Assembly: GCA_030530095.1 (NCBI GenBank)
Contig: JAUMVO010000001.1
Span: 1-64,000, forward strand
DNA length: 64,000 bases
Reading direction: 5' to 3'
Origin: Clostridiaceae bacterium
Lineage (GTDB): Bacteria > Bacillota > Clostridia > Oscillospirales > Acutalibacteraceae
Within the stretch, counting starts at the first letter, position 1. Each line of letters opens with the position of its first letter. The translations under genes and the position numbers were made by a program. Of the stretch, positions 40,850 to 49,960 are shown piece after piece. A model generated the notes under the pieces. That model worked only from the letters and a program-made list of their open reading frames with translations. It searched no databases and was not told the DNA's origin.

Positions 40850-42388
40850 TTAGTCGATAATTATAGTTGTGATTGTGTTCCAGGGAACCTCTATGCTCGG
40901 GAGCTTTTTGCCGTCGTAGGTCGTTGCGAGAGACTGCTTGTCGTCGGTCGTGACGACGGTCATGTGCTTACCCTTTACGTCGAGCTTGACAGTTCTCCAG
41001 TCGCCCTCGTTGACTATTACGATTACGACCTTGTCGTCGGGCGTAAGGAACGCCGCCGAGCTTACGCGGTAAAAGGTTTTCTGACGCTTGGGGTCGCTTT
41101 CCCAGGTAACGCTCAGGTCGGTTTCGGTGACTAAGGTTGACATATTCTCGCTGACCTTCAGCAGCTTTGAACCGGTCGGAACGAACTTTGAAAAATGCGC
41201 CATCGCATTGTAGCGCGAGCAGACCGAATACTCGGAAAAATCGTCGTTTGCGCAGATAAGTCCGTCGCAGTAATTCCTGCCGTCGTCGGCGGTTCCGTCC
41301 TGATTGACGGCAACCCAGTTCGACCACGAATCCACATGCGATTGCTCGGTGTCGTTGGCAATAACGCGCGCCATAAGCACGGCCGAAGCAACGTCGTTTA
41401 TGTCGTGCCAGCAAGGGATTTCACACCATTCAGTCATATCGACACGAAGGTCCGGATATTTCGTGTCAACGTCCTCGCCGAGAGCCTGCTTGAGCTTTAT
41501 GTAAACGTCGGTCCAGTAGCTGTGATATGCCAGTGAGCCAAGATTTTTTTTAATCGTTTCGTCAGCGGTAAGACGTTCGAAATACTCGTCCGTCAGCGCT
41601 GAAACCTCGCCGCTTTCGGGCGCCATAAGCTTGACGTCAAGCCCTCTTTCCTCTATACCCTGTGCGAAGAGCTTCATAAGCTCGATTACCTCGTCGGGCT
41701 CGTAGTGACAGCCCTCCTGACCTACCCAGTCGCCGCCCCACGACCATTGCGGTTCGTTGACGGGCGAGATGAATTTTACGGGTATGCCGTCGGCTATAAA
41801 ATGCTCGGTAATAGTAAGAAAATAATCGACGAAATCGTCGTAGCAATCCTTTCTGAGATTGCAGGTGTTTTCCTCGAAGCTGCCAGAGGCGAGCCCCGAT
41901 TCGGTGAAGCTGTAATGCGGTGAATTGGCAAAGAGCACGACCGTGTCAATACAGCCGTATTCAAGGCTCTTTTTAAGAAATGCGTAGGCGTTTGCATCGC
42001 GGGTGAAATCGTATTCCCATTCGCCCGTTTCGGGGTTAAGTACATAGAAGCTTTCCGCCCTTCTCCACGGGTTTGAGGTGCGCTCGTTTTCGTCAAAGCC
42101 GCCGCCTATATTGTAGCGGTAAATGTTGAGCGCAAGTCCGTCCTTTGAGAACAGAAGGCCCGACAGCTCGTCCCTCGTCTTTTCGTCTGCAACGTTCTGA
42201 CTCCACCAGCACGCAGATGTTCCCCAGCCGTAAACGGTTTTGATAACGTCCTTTTTGTTTACGCTGATTTTGTACTTTTTAACGTTCGGAACGAAGTTGT
42301 AAACGCACACTGCGCCCGCAGCCAAAACAACCGCCAGCACGGCTGCGGTGATTGCGATTGCTTTTTTTGCGCTCTTTTTCTTTGCCAT
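40850..42388 (-). CDS. GH30 family glycosidase, membrane-anchored
   Basis: A 512-residue retaining glycosidase anchored by an N-terminal helix at about 9-30. The catalytic (beta/alpha)8 domain shows YGWGTSACWWSQN, the acid/base in KFISPVNEPQWSWGG and the nucleophile in VDMTEWCE. A C-terminal beta domain (about 410-512) is the usual GH30 side domain. Family members cut beta-1,6-galactan, xylan or beta-glucan; the NEPQWSWGGDW region resembles endo-beta-1,6-galactanases. Acts at the outer cell surface. The ATG at 42388 follows GGGGTGA. Confidence 0.83.
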   Translation of the reverse strand: MAKKKSAKKAIAITAAVLAVVLAAGAVCVYNFVPNVKKYKISVNKKDVIKTVYGWGTSACWWSQNVADEKTRDELSGLLFSKDGLALNIYRYNIGGGFDENERTSNPWRRAESFYVLNPETGEWEYDFTRDANAYAFLKKSLEYGCIDTVVLFANSPHYSFTESGLASGSFEENTCNLRKDCYDDFVDYFLTITEHFIADGIPVKFISPVNEPQWSWGGDWVGQEGCHYEPDEVIELMKLFAQGIEERGLDVKLMAPESGEVSALTDEYFERLTADETIKKNLGSLAYHSYWTDVYIKLKQALGEDVDTKYPDLRVDMTEWCEIPCWHDINDVASAVLMARVIANDTEQSHVDSWSNWVAVNQDGTADDGRNYCDGLICANDDFSEYSVCSRYNAMAHFSKFVPTGSKLLKVSENMSTLVTETDLSVTWESDPKRQKTFYRVSSAAFLTPDDKVVIVIVNEGDWRTVKLDVKGKHMTVVTTDDKQSLATTYDGKKLPSIEVPWNTITTIIID

Positions 42389-42417
42389 ATTTTCACCCCG
42401 TAAAATAAGTCTGATTA

Positions 42418-42446
42418 ATATTAACACATCAAATCTGCTTTTGCAA
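42418..42446 (-). promoter_or_regulatory. Promoter of the GH30 gene
   Basis: Minus strand: TTGCAA (42441-42446), 17-base spacer, TAATAT (42418-42423). Confidence 0.45.
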
Positions 42447-42491
42447 TAAAAAGCATACCGCTCAACGCTATTTAGGAATGTGTTGTTTTAA

Positions 42492-42520
42492 TTGACATAA
42501 GATACTATTTGTAGTATAAT
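42492..42520 (+). promoter_or_regulatory. Promoter of the LCP-rfb-glycosyltransferase operon
   Basis: TTGACA (42492-42497), 17-base spacer, TATAAT (42515-42520): a full consensus, so probably strong and constitutive. Confidence 0.7.
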
Positions 42521-42579
42521 TAGATTACTTATAATGGACTACAATGTGCATTTGAAAATGTTTTTTGTGAGGAACAGAG

Positions 42580-43953
42580 ATGGAAGGCAAAAAGAGAGAC
42601 TTTGAAGATATAGAAATCACCGATGCTTTAAGCGGTAAGAAGGGCAAGGTGTATAAGAATACCAATCCTCCCAAGGGCGGAATCAGAGGCAAATGGAAGA
42701 ATATGAAAAAGTGGAAGAAGGCGGTAATTATTACTGTTGCCGTGCTTGTGCTTCTATTACTTGCTGCGATTATCACTACCTGGGCGGTTTATAACAGCGG
42801 CTTCCGCAAGAACGTCAATGAGGACAACCTTGCGCTCAGCGAAACGCACGACTCCGGTATTTTCAACGTTGCCGTCTTCGGAGTTGACACGAGAGACAAG
42901 GATGCCTTTGACGGCAGAAGCGATACGATTATGATAGTCAGCGTAGACCGCAAGAACAAGACTGTCAAGCTGACCTCGATACTGCGTGACAGCTACGTCG
43001 AAATCGAAGGCCATAAGAATCAGAAGATAACCCACGCCTACGCCTTCGGCGGCGCGGAGCTGGCAATCAACACCATCAACCGTAATTTCAAAATGAACAT
43101 TACGGATTATGCGACAATCAACTTCTACAAAATGGCCGAGGCTATCGATATACTCGGCGGTATTGATATTGAGATTACCAAGTCCGAGATGGAGCAGATT
43201 AACTCCGAGGCCCTCGGCGGCACACAGAAGGGTGCGGCGCTCGTGAACAGCTACGGCCCCGTTCACCTTGACGGCGACCAGGCGACTATATTCTGCCGTC
43301 TGCGTAAGCAGGACTCCGATGAGGCCCGTTCAAACCGTCAGAAGATGGTTATCAATGCTCTCCTCGCTCAGGCGAGAAAGGTCAGCCCGGCTAAGTACCC
43401 AGAGGTAGTCAAGGCTATTATGTCGCTGTGCGAAACCTCGCTTACCTTCTCGGAGGTCATGAGCTTCGTTCCGATGATTAACGAGGAAATCAATATAGAG
43501 GCGATTACCGTGCCCGGCGAGCCCGAGAATGCCGTGGGCGGCATTTACGACGGCGCGTGGGTATGGAGATACGACCTTGAGGAGGCCACAAACAGAATTC
43601 ATATGTTTATCTACGGTGAGCTTCCGTCGGCGGATTATTCGGCCTCGTCCTCCGGCTCATCAAAAACAAAGACGACAACCACCGCTGCAAACAAGAACAA
43701 CGGCAACACTTCCGACAACAGCCGTAACGGCGACGGTACGATAGTAATAAAGGGCGACGGCTCGTCCGGCAATTCGGAGAACACGACGGCGCCCGAAACG
43801 ACAACCGCGGCGGTTACCGAGGCTCCGACACAGGCCGAGACCACTACGAAGGCTCCCGTTACCGAGCGTGTAACCGAGGCTCCGACTCAGGCTGAGACCA
43901 CGGCGGCTCAGACGCAGCCCGAGCAGACACAACCTGCTGACGAAGGGAATTAA
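42580..43953 (+). CDS. LytR-CpsA-Psr (LCP) wall-polymer ligase
   Basis: A 457-residue protein with a basic cytoplasmic N-terminus, one membrane helix (about 47-70) and an extracellular LCP domain (about 95-340). FGVDTRDKDAFDGRSDTIMI holds the conserved Arg/Asp residues for polyprenyl phosphate; RLRKQDSDEARSNRQ is the second motif. LCP proteins attach anionic or rhamnose polymers to peptidoglycan. From about residue 355 a Ser/Thr/Gly tail ends in two TEAPTQAETT repeats. It heads the rhamnose operon, consistent with polymer ligation. Confidence 0.9.
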   Translation: MEGKKRDFEDIEITDALSGKKGKVYKNTNPPKGGIRGKWKNMKKWKKAVIITVAVLVLLLLAAIITTWAVYNSGFRKNVNEDNLALSETHDSGIFNVAVFGVDTRDKDAFDGRSDTIMIVSVDRKNKTVKLTSILRDSYVEIEGHKNQKITHAYAFGGAELAINTINRNFKMNITDYATINFYKMAEAIDILGGIDIEITKSEMEQINSEALGGTQKGAALVNSYGPVHLDGDQATIFCRLRKQDSDEARSNRQKMVINALLAQARKVSPAKYPEVVKAIMSLCETSLTFSEVMSFVPMINEEINIEAITVPGEPENAVGGIYDGAWVWRYDLEEATNRIHMFIYGELPSADYSASSSGSSKTKTTTTAANKNNGNTSDNSRNGDGTIVIKGDGSSGNSENTTAPETTTAAVTEAPTQAETTTKAPVTERVTEAPTQAETTAAQTQPEQTQPADEGN

Positions 43954-43995
43954 TAAAATTCACATAAAAACTAAACGTGTTTGGAGGGAAACACT

Positions 43996-44871
43996 ATGAA
44001 GGGTATTATACTCGCAGGCGGCGCAGGCACAAGGCTTTATCCGTCAACACTCGCAGTTTCGAAACAGATTCTGACAGTTTACGACAAGCCGATGATTTAT
44101 TATCCTATGTCAACGCTTATGCTTGCCAAAATCAGAGACGTACTGATAATCTCGACTCCGAGAGACATCTCCGACTACAAGGAGCTTTTCGGTGACGGCT
44201 CACAGTTAGGTATGAATATTCAGTATGCCGTACAGGACAAGCCCAGAGGACTTGCCGACGCGTTCATTATCGGCGAGGAGTTTATCGGCGACGACAGTGT
44301 TTGTCTTGTTCTCGGCGACAACATTTTCTACGGCTACGGTTTTTCCGAGCGTCTTGCCAAGGCGAGCGCAAGGGAAAAGGGCGCGACGATTTTCGGCTAT
44401 CACGTAAGCAATCCCACCGCATTCGGCGTTGTTGAATACGACAAGGATTGGAACGTTCTCTCAATCGAGGAGAAGCCCGAGCATCCGAAGTCAAACTACG
44501 CTGTTCCCGGTCTTTACTTCTACGATAACGACGTTATTGAAATAGCTAAGAACGTAAAACCCTCCGCAAGAGGCGAAATTGAAATCACGTCCATCAACAA
44601 CGAGTACCTTCGCAGAGGTACCCTTAAGGTTGAACTTTTCGGACGCGGTATGGCGTGGCTTGATACGGGTACTCACAGAGCTATGCTCGACGCCGCCAAT
44701 TTCATAGAGGCAGTTCAGACCAGACAGGGACTCTACGTTGCCTGCCTTGAGGAAATTGCATACGCAAACGGCTTTATCAACCGCGATCAGCTTCTTGCTC
44801 AGGCTGATAAGCTTCACACCACCGAATACGGTCAGTATCTCTACAAGGTAGCGGGTAAGGCTGTAGATTGA
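43996..44871 (+). CDS. rfbA: Glucose-1-phosphate thymidylyltransferase
   Basis: A 291-residue enzyme making dTDP-glucose from dTTP and glucose 1-phosphate, first step to dTDP-L-rhamnose. The nucleotide-binding [19 protein letters not shown] is intact, followed by [14 protein letters not shown] and the DNIFYG metal-site segment. ATG follows GGAGGG; the five-residue longer frame is not needed. The order rfbA-rfbD-rfbB-rfbC is complete and adjacent to three glycosyltransferases. Confidence 0.95.
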   Translation: MKGIILAGGAGTRLYPSTLAVSKQILTVYDKPMIYYPMSTLMLAKIRDVLIISTPRDISDYKELFGDGSQLGMNIQYAVQDKPRGLADAFIIGEEFIGDDSVCLVLGDNIFYGYGFSERLAKASAREKGATIFGYHVSNPTAFGVVEYDKDWNVLSIEEKPEHPKSNYAVPGLYFYDNDVIEIAKNVKPSARGEIEITSINNEYLRRGTLKVELFGRGMAWLDTGTHRAMLDAANFIEAVQTRQGLYVACLEEIAYANGFINRDQLLAQADKLHTTEYGQYLYKVAGKAVD

Positions 44872-44884
44872 CGAGAGGTATAAT

Positions 44885-45793
44885 ATGAAAATTCTGATTA
44901 CAGGCTCTCACGGTCAGCTCGGAAACGAGCTTCAGACCATGCTCAGAACCGGCGAAGCGGGAATCGGCAGAATTTCCGACAAATATGCAGGCTGTGAGAT
45001 TATTGCGGTTGACGTCGAGGATCTCGACATCACCGATACAGAAGCAGTTATGGCGTTTGTCGGCGAGAAGAAGCCGGACATTATCATCAACTGCGCGGCT
45101 ATGACCAACGTTGACGGCTGCGAAACGAATTTCGACGCGGCTATGAAGGTCAACGCGATAGGTCCTCGCAATCTTGCGATGGCTGCCGAGAGAAACGGAG
45201 CAAAGCTCGTTCACGTTTCGACCGACTATGTTTTCAAGGGCGACGGCAACACGCCGCGCTGCGAATGGGACGAAACCGAGCCCAACACCGTTTACGGCAA
45301 GTCGAAGCTTCTGGGCGAAAAATACGTTGAGGAATTCTCGACGAGATATTTTATACTCCGTACTGCGTGGCTCTACGGACTTATAGGCAAGAACTTCGTA
45401 AAGACAATGAGGCGGCTCGGCAATATGAACGACGTAACAACCGTCGTTGACGACCAGAGGGGAAACCCCACCAATGCAAACGACCTTGCCTATCACATTC
45501 TCAAGCTTGCGTTAACGGAAGAATACGGTGTCTATCACTGTACGGGTGAGGGCGAGTGCAGCTGGGCTGACTTTGCAGCTCTGATTATGGAGCTGTCAGG
45601 CTGCAAGGGTACGGTTGCAAAATGCACCACCGAGGAATACTCGGCAAAGTATCCCGCAGCGGCACCCAGACCGCTTTACTCCTCGCTTAACAACCTTATG
45701 CTGAAATGCACTGTCGGCAACGAAATGAGAGACTGGCAGACAGCGCTGAAGGAATATATCATAAAATTAGACGAAATGGAGAAGGACCAATGA
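44885..45793 (+). CDS. rfbD: dTDP-4-dehydrorhamnose reductase
   Basis: A 302-residue short-chain reductase performing the last step to dTDP-L-rhamnose. The Rossmann motif is GSHGQLGNEL and the catalytic YGKSK occurs at about residue 138-142. CAAMTNVDGCE is a common RfbD segment. It overlaps rfbB by four bases. Confidence 0.94.
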   Translation: MKILITGSHGQLGNELQTMLRTGEAGIGRISDKYAGCEIIAVDVEDLDITDTEAVMAFVGEKKPDIIINCAAMTNVDGCETNFDAAMKVNAIGPRNLAMAAERNGAKLVHVSTDYVFKGDGNTPRCEWDETEPNTVYGKSKLLGEKYVEEFSTRYFILRTAWLYGLIGKNFVKTMRRLGNMNDVTTVVDDQRGNPTNANDLAYHILKLALTEEYGVYHCTGEGECSWADFAALIMELSGCKGTVAKCTTEEYSAKYPAAAPRPLYSSLNNLMLKCTVGNEMRDWQTALKEYIIKLDEMEKDQ

Positions 45794-46848
45794 AAACTTA
45801 TCTTGTAACAGGCGGCGCCGGTTTTATCGGCTCAAATTTCGTAATCTATATGCTTAACAAGTACGATGACGTTAAGATCATCAACGTTGATAAGCTGACC
45901 TATGCGGGCAACCTTGAGAATCTCAAGAGCGTTGAAAACAATCCCCGCTACAGCTTCGTTCAGGCTGACATTTGCGACAAGGAAGCCATCTCGAAGATTT
46001 TTAAGGAAAACGACGTTGACTACGTTGTCAACTTCGCGGCTGAAAGCCACGTTGACAGAAGCATCACCAATCCCGAGATTTTCGTTCAGACCAATGTTCT
46101 CGGTACGGTAAATATGCTTCAGTGCGCCAAGGAAGCATGGCAGACGGGCGACGATGAGTACAAGGCGGGCGTCAAGTATCTTCAGGTTTCAACCGACGAG
46201 GTTTACGGCTCACTCGGCGCAGAGGGCTTCTTTATGGAGACCACTCCGCTCGATCCTCACAGCCCCTATTCGTCGAGTAAGGCTTCTGCTGACTTCTTCG
46301 TAAAGGCTTTCCACGACACCTACAAGTTCCCGATCAACATCACACGTTGCTCAAACAACTACGGTCCGTATCAGTTCCCCGAGAAGCTTATCCCTCTTAT
46401 TATGAACAATACCCTTGCTCATAAGGAGCTTCCCGTTTACGGCGACGGTATGCAGGTCCGCGACTGGCTCTATGTTGAGGACCACTGCAAGGCTATCGAT
46501 ATGGTAGTACGCAACGGCGTTGACGGCGAGGTCTATAACGTAGGCGGCCACAACGAGAGACCGAATATCTTCATTGTTAAGACCATTATTGAATACATCA
46601 AGGAAAACGTTGACCCCGAGGTTGGCGAGCACATGATCAAGTACGTTACCGACCGTAAGGGCCACGACAGACGTTACGGAATCGACCCGACCAAGATCAA
46701 GGAAGCTCTGGGCTGGTATCCCGAGACCACCTTCGAGGTTGGTATCAAGAAGACGCTCAAGTGGTATCTTGACAATATGGACTGGGTTAAGAATGTAACC
46801 AGCGGTGCATATCAGGATTACTACAAGAAGATGTACGAAAATAAATAA
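45790..46848 (+). CDS. rfbB: dTDP-glucose 4,6-dehydratase
   Basis: A 352-residue extended short-chain dehydrogenase. NAD motif TGGAGFIGSNF; catalytic YSSSKASAD (Tyr-x3-Lys); DEVYGSLG and RCSNNYGPYQFPEKLIPL are specific to RfbB. The start at 45790 overlaps the rfbD stop; the in-frame longer form lies inside rfbD. Confidence 0.95.
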   Translation: MKTYLVTGGAGFIGSNFVIYMLNKYDDVKIINVDKLTYAGNLENLKSVENNPRYSFVQADICDKEAISKIFKENDVDYVVNFAAESHVDRSITNPEIFVQTNVLGTVNMLQCAKEAWQTGDDEYKAGVKYLQVSTDEVYGSLGAEGFFMETTPLDPHSPYSSSKASADFFVKAFHDTYKFPINITRCSNNYGPYQFPEKLIPLIMNNTLAHKELPVYGDGMQVRDWLYVEDHCKAIDMVVRNGVDGEVYNVGGHNERPNIFIVKTIIEYIKENVDPEVGEHMIKYVTDRKGHDRRYGIDPTKIKEALGWYPETTFEVGIKKTLKWYLDNMDWVKNVTSGAYQDYYKKMYENK

Positions 46849-46863
46849 TAAACTCAAATTCAT

Positions 46864-46891
46864 ACTCAAACCGTCTTCGGGCGGTTTGAGT
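46864..46891 (+). terminator. UUCG hairpin between rfbB and rfbC
   Basis: A 12-bp stem (46864-46875 with 46880-46891, one G-U) capped by a C(TTCG)G tetraloop, followed only by TGTTG. Probably mRNA stabilising or partly terminating inside the operon. Confidence 0.6.
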
Positions 46892-46915
46892 TGTTGACTG
46901 TAAAGAGGTTTAATT

Positions 46916-47479
46916 ATGGGCAAATTCAATTTTATCAAAACTCCTATCAAGGACGTATATGTTATCGAGCCTACGGTTTTCGGCGATAACAGAGGCTATT
47001 TCATGGAAACCTATCAGTACGAGGAATTCTGCGCAGGCGGCGTTGACGCCGTTTTCGTTCAGGACAATCAGTCCAAGTCGAAGCGCGGTGTGCTTCGCGG
47101 ACTTCACTTCCAGACCGAGAATTCTCAGGGCAAGCTCGTCAGAGTTGTCTCGGGCGAGGTCTTTGACGTTGCTGTTGATTTAAGACGTAACAGCGAGACC
47201 TTCGGCAAGTGGTACGGTGTTGTACTTTCGGCTGAAAACAAAAAGCAGTTCTATATTCCCGAGGGCTTTGCCCACGGCTTTGTAGTGCTTTCCGACGAGG
47301 CTGAATTCGTTTACAAGTGCACGCGCTATTACGATCCCACTCACGAGGCGGGACTTATGTGGAACGACCCCGATATCGGTATCGAGTGGCCTATTCCCGA
47401 CGATATGGAAATACTGCTTTCCGAAAAGGATAAGGTTCATCAGTCCTTTAAGGAATTCAAGGAGAAGAATACATTCTGA
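46916..47479 (+). CDS. rfbC: dTDP-4-dehydrorhamnose 3,5-epimerase
   Basis: A 187-residue cupin epimerase. The catalytic His lies in LRGLHFQ, and the later FYIPEGFAHGFVVLSDEAEF and QDNQSKSKRGVLRG match the family. ATG at 46916, weakly preceded by AAAGAGG. Followed two bases later by a glycosyltransferase. Confidence 0.94.
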   Translation: MGKFNFIKTPIKDVYVIEPTVFGDNRGYFMETYQYEEFCAGGVDAVFVQDNQSKSKRGVLRGLHFQTENSQGKLVRVVSGEVFDVAVDLRRNSETFGKWYGVVLSAENKKQFYIPEGFAHGFVVLSDEAEFVYKCTRYYDPTHEAGLMWNDPDIGIEWPIPDDMEILLSEKDKVHQSFKEFKEKNTF

Positions 47480-47481
47480 TT

Positions 47482-48174
47482 ATGACGGTTTCGGTTGCCC
47501 TCGCGGCTTATAACGGTGAAAAGTATATAGCCGGGCAGTTGCGCTCGGTTTTACCGCAGTTGTCCGGGGACGACGAAATTGTTGTGTCCCTCGACCCGTC
47601 AACCGACGGCACCCGTCAGCTTATCGAAGCTCTCGGCGACAGCCGTATCCGTATAGTTGACGGCGAGGGGAAGGGACTTATAAAGAACTTTGAAAACGCA
47701 ATTAAGAATTGCAGAAACGATTTGGTTTTTCTTTGCGATCAGGACGATATATGGCTTGAAAACAAGGTGCAAAGAGTTAAAGATGAGTTCGAAGCCGACG
47801 GAGATTTGCTCCTCGTGATGCACAACGCAAGAGTGACCGACGGCGAGCTTAACACGCTTAACGAATCATTCTTTGAGGTCAGAGGCACAAAAACGGGAAT
47901 ACTCAAAAACATAATCAGAAACTCCTATATGGGCTGTTGTATGGCGCTCAGAAGAGAGGCTCTTGATTACATTTTACCGTTTCCCGAAAACCTGCCCATG
48001 CACGACCAGTGGATAGGTCTTGTCTGCGAAAAGCACGGTAAGGTTAAGCTCATAAACGAGCCGCTGATACTCTGGCGCAGACACGGCGACAATTCGTCGA
48101 AAATGCAGCACGAGGGCGTTATGCAGATGATTAAGTGGAGACTGAGCATAATAAAGGCTTATATCAAAGGGTAA
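47482..48174 (+). CDS. GT2 family glycosyltransferase
   Basis: A 230-residue GT-A glycosyltransferase: VSVALAAYNGEKYIAGQLRSV opening, FLCDQDDIWLENK metal motif, a basic GKVKLINEPLILWRRH end. This form occurs in rhamnosyltransferases of wall polysaccharide operons. Starts 2 bases after rfbC without a strong binding site (GAATACATTCTGATT). Confidence 0.88.
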   Translation: MTVSVALAAYNGEKYIAGQLRSVLPQLSGDDEIVVSLDPSTDGTRQLIEALGDSRIRIVDGEGKGLIKNFENAIKNCRNDLVFLCDQDDIWLENKVQRVKDEFEADGDLLLVMHNARVTDGELNTLNESFFEVRGTKTGILKNIIRNSYMGCCMALRREALDYILPFPENLPMHDQWIGLVCEKHGKVKLINEPLILWRRHGDNSSKMQHEGVMQMIKWRLSIIKAYIKG

Positions 48175-48180
48175 GAGAAT

Positions 48181-48954
48181 ATGAAAAACACTTTCTTTGC
48201 CGTAATGGTTATTTGCAACCGAAAAATTGAAGAATCTCTTACCTTTAAGAGCCTTGAAAAGCTCGGTGTGTCCGTTACGGTCTGCGACAATTCGACTCAG
48301 GAAAACTCCAACCGCAACATTGCTGACAGGGGCGTCGGCTATATCTCAATGGGCGGCAATCTCGGACTTGCGAAGGCGTACAACCGCGCGCTTGATTCGC
48401 TGAAGGGCAGAGACGGTTACGTCTGCCTTTTCGACGACGATACCGAGGTGCCTGCCGATTACTTTGAAAAGCTTGAATGCGAGATTGAAAAGAGCGGCGC
48501 AGATATAATTCTGCCCGTCATCCGCGATAAGGTAGGCATTATGTCGCCCTGCATAATTAACGGCGCGATTACAAGGAGAATTGACAGCATTTCTCAGCTG
48601 AACAAAACCAATATTTCGGGAATAAACAGCGGCATGGCCGTTAACCTTAAACTCTTTGAAGATTACCGATATGACGAGAACTATTTTCTTGACTTTATCG
48701 ACCACGCATTTTTGCGCGATATGAAGGCAAAAAATGCGAAAATCTCGGTTGCCGAAGGTCTTGAGCTTTGCCAGAGCTTTTCGGCAAACGACCACAAAAA
48801 CATAAATGCGGCGAAACGCCGCTTCCGTATTTTCAAAAAGGATTACAGCTATTTCTGTCAGCAGTCAGGTGACGGAAAAACAGTTTTACAGGGCAGACTG
48901 TATCTGCTTAAAAGGCAGTTCAACATAAACGTATTATACAGACTCGGATTGTGA
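48181..48954 (+). CDS. GT2-like glycosyltransferase
   Basis: A 257-residue protein with GGNLGLAKAYNRALD and LFDDDTEVPADYF (DDD metal motif), typical of GT2. The C-terminal 90 residues are less conserved but include FLDFIDHAFLRD, an acceptor-site motif. Seven bases follow the previous gene. Confidence 0.84.
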   Translation: MKNTFFAVMVICNRKIEESLTFKSLEKLGVSVTVCDNSTQENSNRNIADRGVGYISMGGNLGLAKAYNRALDSLKGRDGYVCLFDDDTEVPADYFEKLECEIEKSGADIILPVIRDKVGIMSPCIINGAITRRIDSISQLNKTNISGINSGMAVNLKLFEDYRYDENYFLDFIDHAFLRDMKAKNAKISVAEGLELCQSFSANDHKNINAAKRRFRIFKKDYSYFCQQSGDGKTVLQGRLYLLKRQFNINVLYRLGL

Positions 48955-48963
48955 GGTGAGCGT

Positions 48964-49719
48964 ATGGCTCGGCTTTCCGTTGCAGTGGTAAGCTATAACA
49001 GCGAGAATGAGATTCTCAACGTTATTAAAAGCGTTACCGAAAACACAAAACAAATTGAATATACGCTCACGCTTATTGACAACGCTTCGACGGACAAAAC
49101 CGTCGAGGTCGTTAAGTCCGCATATCCCGAGGTCAATATCATAAACGCGGGCGAAAACCGCGGTTTCGGCGCGGGACATAACAAAATGCTCGGCACCGAC
49201 AGCGTTTATCACGCGATAGTCAATCCCGACATCACCTTTGAGGGTGACGTACTTGCGGGGCTTTGCCGTTATCTTGACCGAAATGCCGACGTTGCGCTTG
49301 TCACTCCGCAGATACTCAATCCCGACGGCACCGTCCAGCATCTTCCCAAGAGAAGACCGACTAAGCGCTATATGATACTCGGCAGGCTTTCGCGCTATAT
49401 CAAGGCGTTCAGGGGCGTCCGCGACGAGTACACGCGCGCAAATGAGAATATTACAGAGCCTACCGAAATCGAATTCTGCTCGGGTTGCTTTATGCTGATG
49501 CGCACCGAGCTTTTCAATAAAATCGGCGGCTTTGACGAGAAGTACTTTATGTATATGGAGGACTCGGATCTGTCCGACAGAATAAGACAGTACGGCAAAA
49601 TCATATACAATCCCGAATTCAGCGTAACACATAACTGGGACGGCGGCAGCTCAAAGAGTCTGAAGCTGCTGAAATACCACTTCAGGTCTATGAGAATGTA
49701 TTTCAGGGACAGAAAATAA
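48964..49719 (+). CDS. GT2 family rhamnosyltransferase-like protein
   Basis: A 251-residue glycosyltransferase with VAVVSYNSENEILNVI, NRGFGAGHNKML, VNPDITFEGDVL metal motif and FMYMEDSDLSDRIR acceptor motif. This is the WbbL/rhamnosyltransferase pattern. GAGGTGAG binding site. Last gene of the rhamnose operon; no clear terminator follows before the next promoter. Confidence 0.88.
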   Translation: MARLSVAVVSYNSENEILNVIKSVTENTKQIEYTLTLIDNASTDKTVEVVKSAYPEVNIINAGENRGFGAGHNKMLGTDSVYHAIVNPDITFEGDVLAGLCRYLDRNADVALVTPQILNPDGTVQHLPKRRPTKRYMILGRLSRYIKAFRGVRDEYTRANENITEPTEIEFCSGCFMLMRTELFNKIGGFDEKYFMYMEDSDLSDRIRQYGKIIYNPEFSVTHNWDGGSSKSLKLLKYHFRSMRMYFRDRK

Positions 49720-49742
49720 ACCGATATTCACTTTTCTGTTTA

Positions 49743-49771
49743 TTGACAAATTAATATTGCGATGCTAATAT
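49743..49771 (+). promoter_or_regulatory. Promoter of the aro operon
   Basis: TTGACA (49743-49748), 17-base spacer, TAATAT (49766-49771). Confidence 0.65.
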
Positions 49772-49801
49772 ATTTACAACAATTTTTAAGCAGGTAAACC
49801 T

Positions 49802-49870
49802 ATGACTCGCTTGTTATTTACAACTGAATACTTCTACTTTTACTTTATCAGCTTTAGTGATAGGGTTTAG
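49802..49870 (+). CDS. Aromatic leader peptide of the aro operon (attenuation control)
   Basis: A 22-residue open frame too short for normal gene callers. It reads MTRLLFTTEYFYFYFISFSD then two more residues. Tyr and Phe alternate in YFYFYF at residues 10-15, with further Phe at 6 and 18: 8 of 22 codons are aromatic. AGG lies eight bases before the ATG. It sits between promoter and terminator of an operon for Phe and Tyr synthesis. Ribosome stalling on charged-tRNA shortage here would decide the fold downstream, as in the pheA leader of E. coli. Nothing else in the spacer fits a T-box. Confidence 0.78.
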   Translation: MTRLLFTTEYFYFYFISFSDRV

Positions 49871-49947
49871 TGAGTTTCGCTGAAAAAGGTTTTGCTTAAG
49901 GTTTTGTAAGTTACGCCTCGCAGTGAAAACACTGCGGGGCTTTTTTT
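49871..49947 (+). terminator. Attenuator of the aro operon
   Basis: A strong terminator at 49915-49947: 11-bp stem (one G-U), AAAA loop and seven T. The preceding stretch contains GTTTT (49889-49893), which could pair with AAAAC (49926-49930) and its GC neighbours to break the terminator. It ends 14 bases before the aroF start, so read-through is required for expression. Confidence 0.75.
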
Positions 49948-49960
49948 AGGAGTTGAGATT

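Noticed and set aside
49772..49960. T-box riboswitch in front of aroF
   Set aside because: No AGGGTGGNACCGCG-like T-box sequence or specifier stem is visible; the aromatic short frame explains the terminator better.
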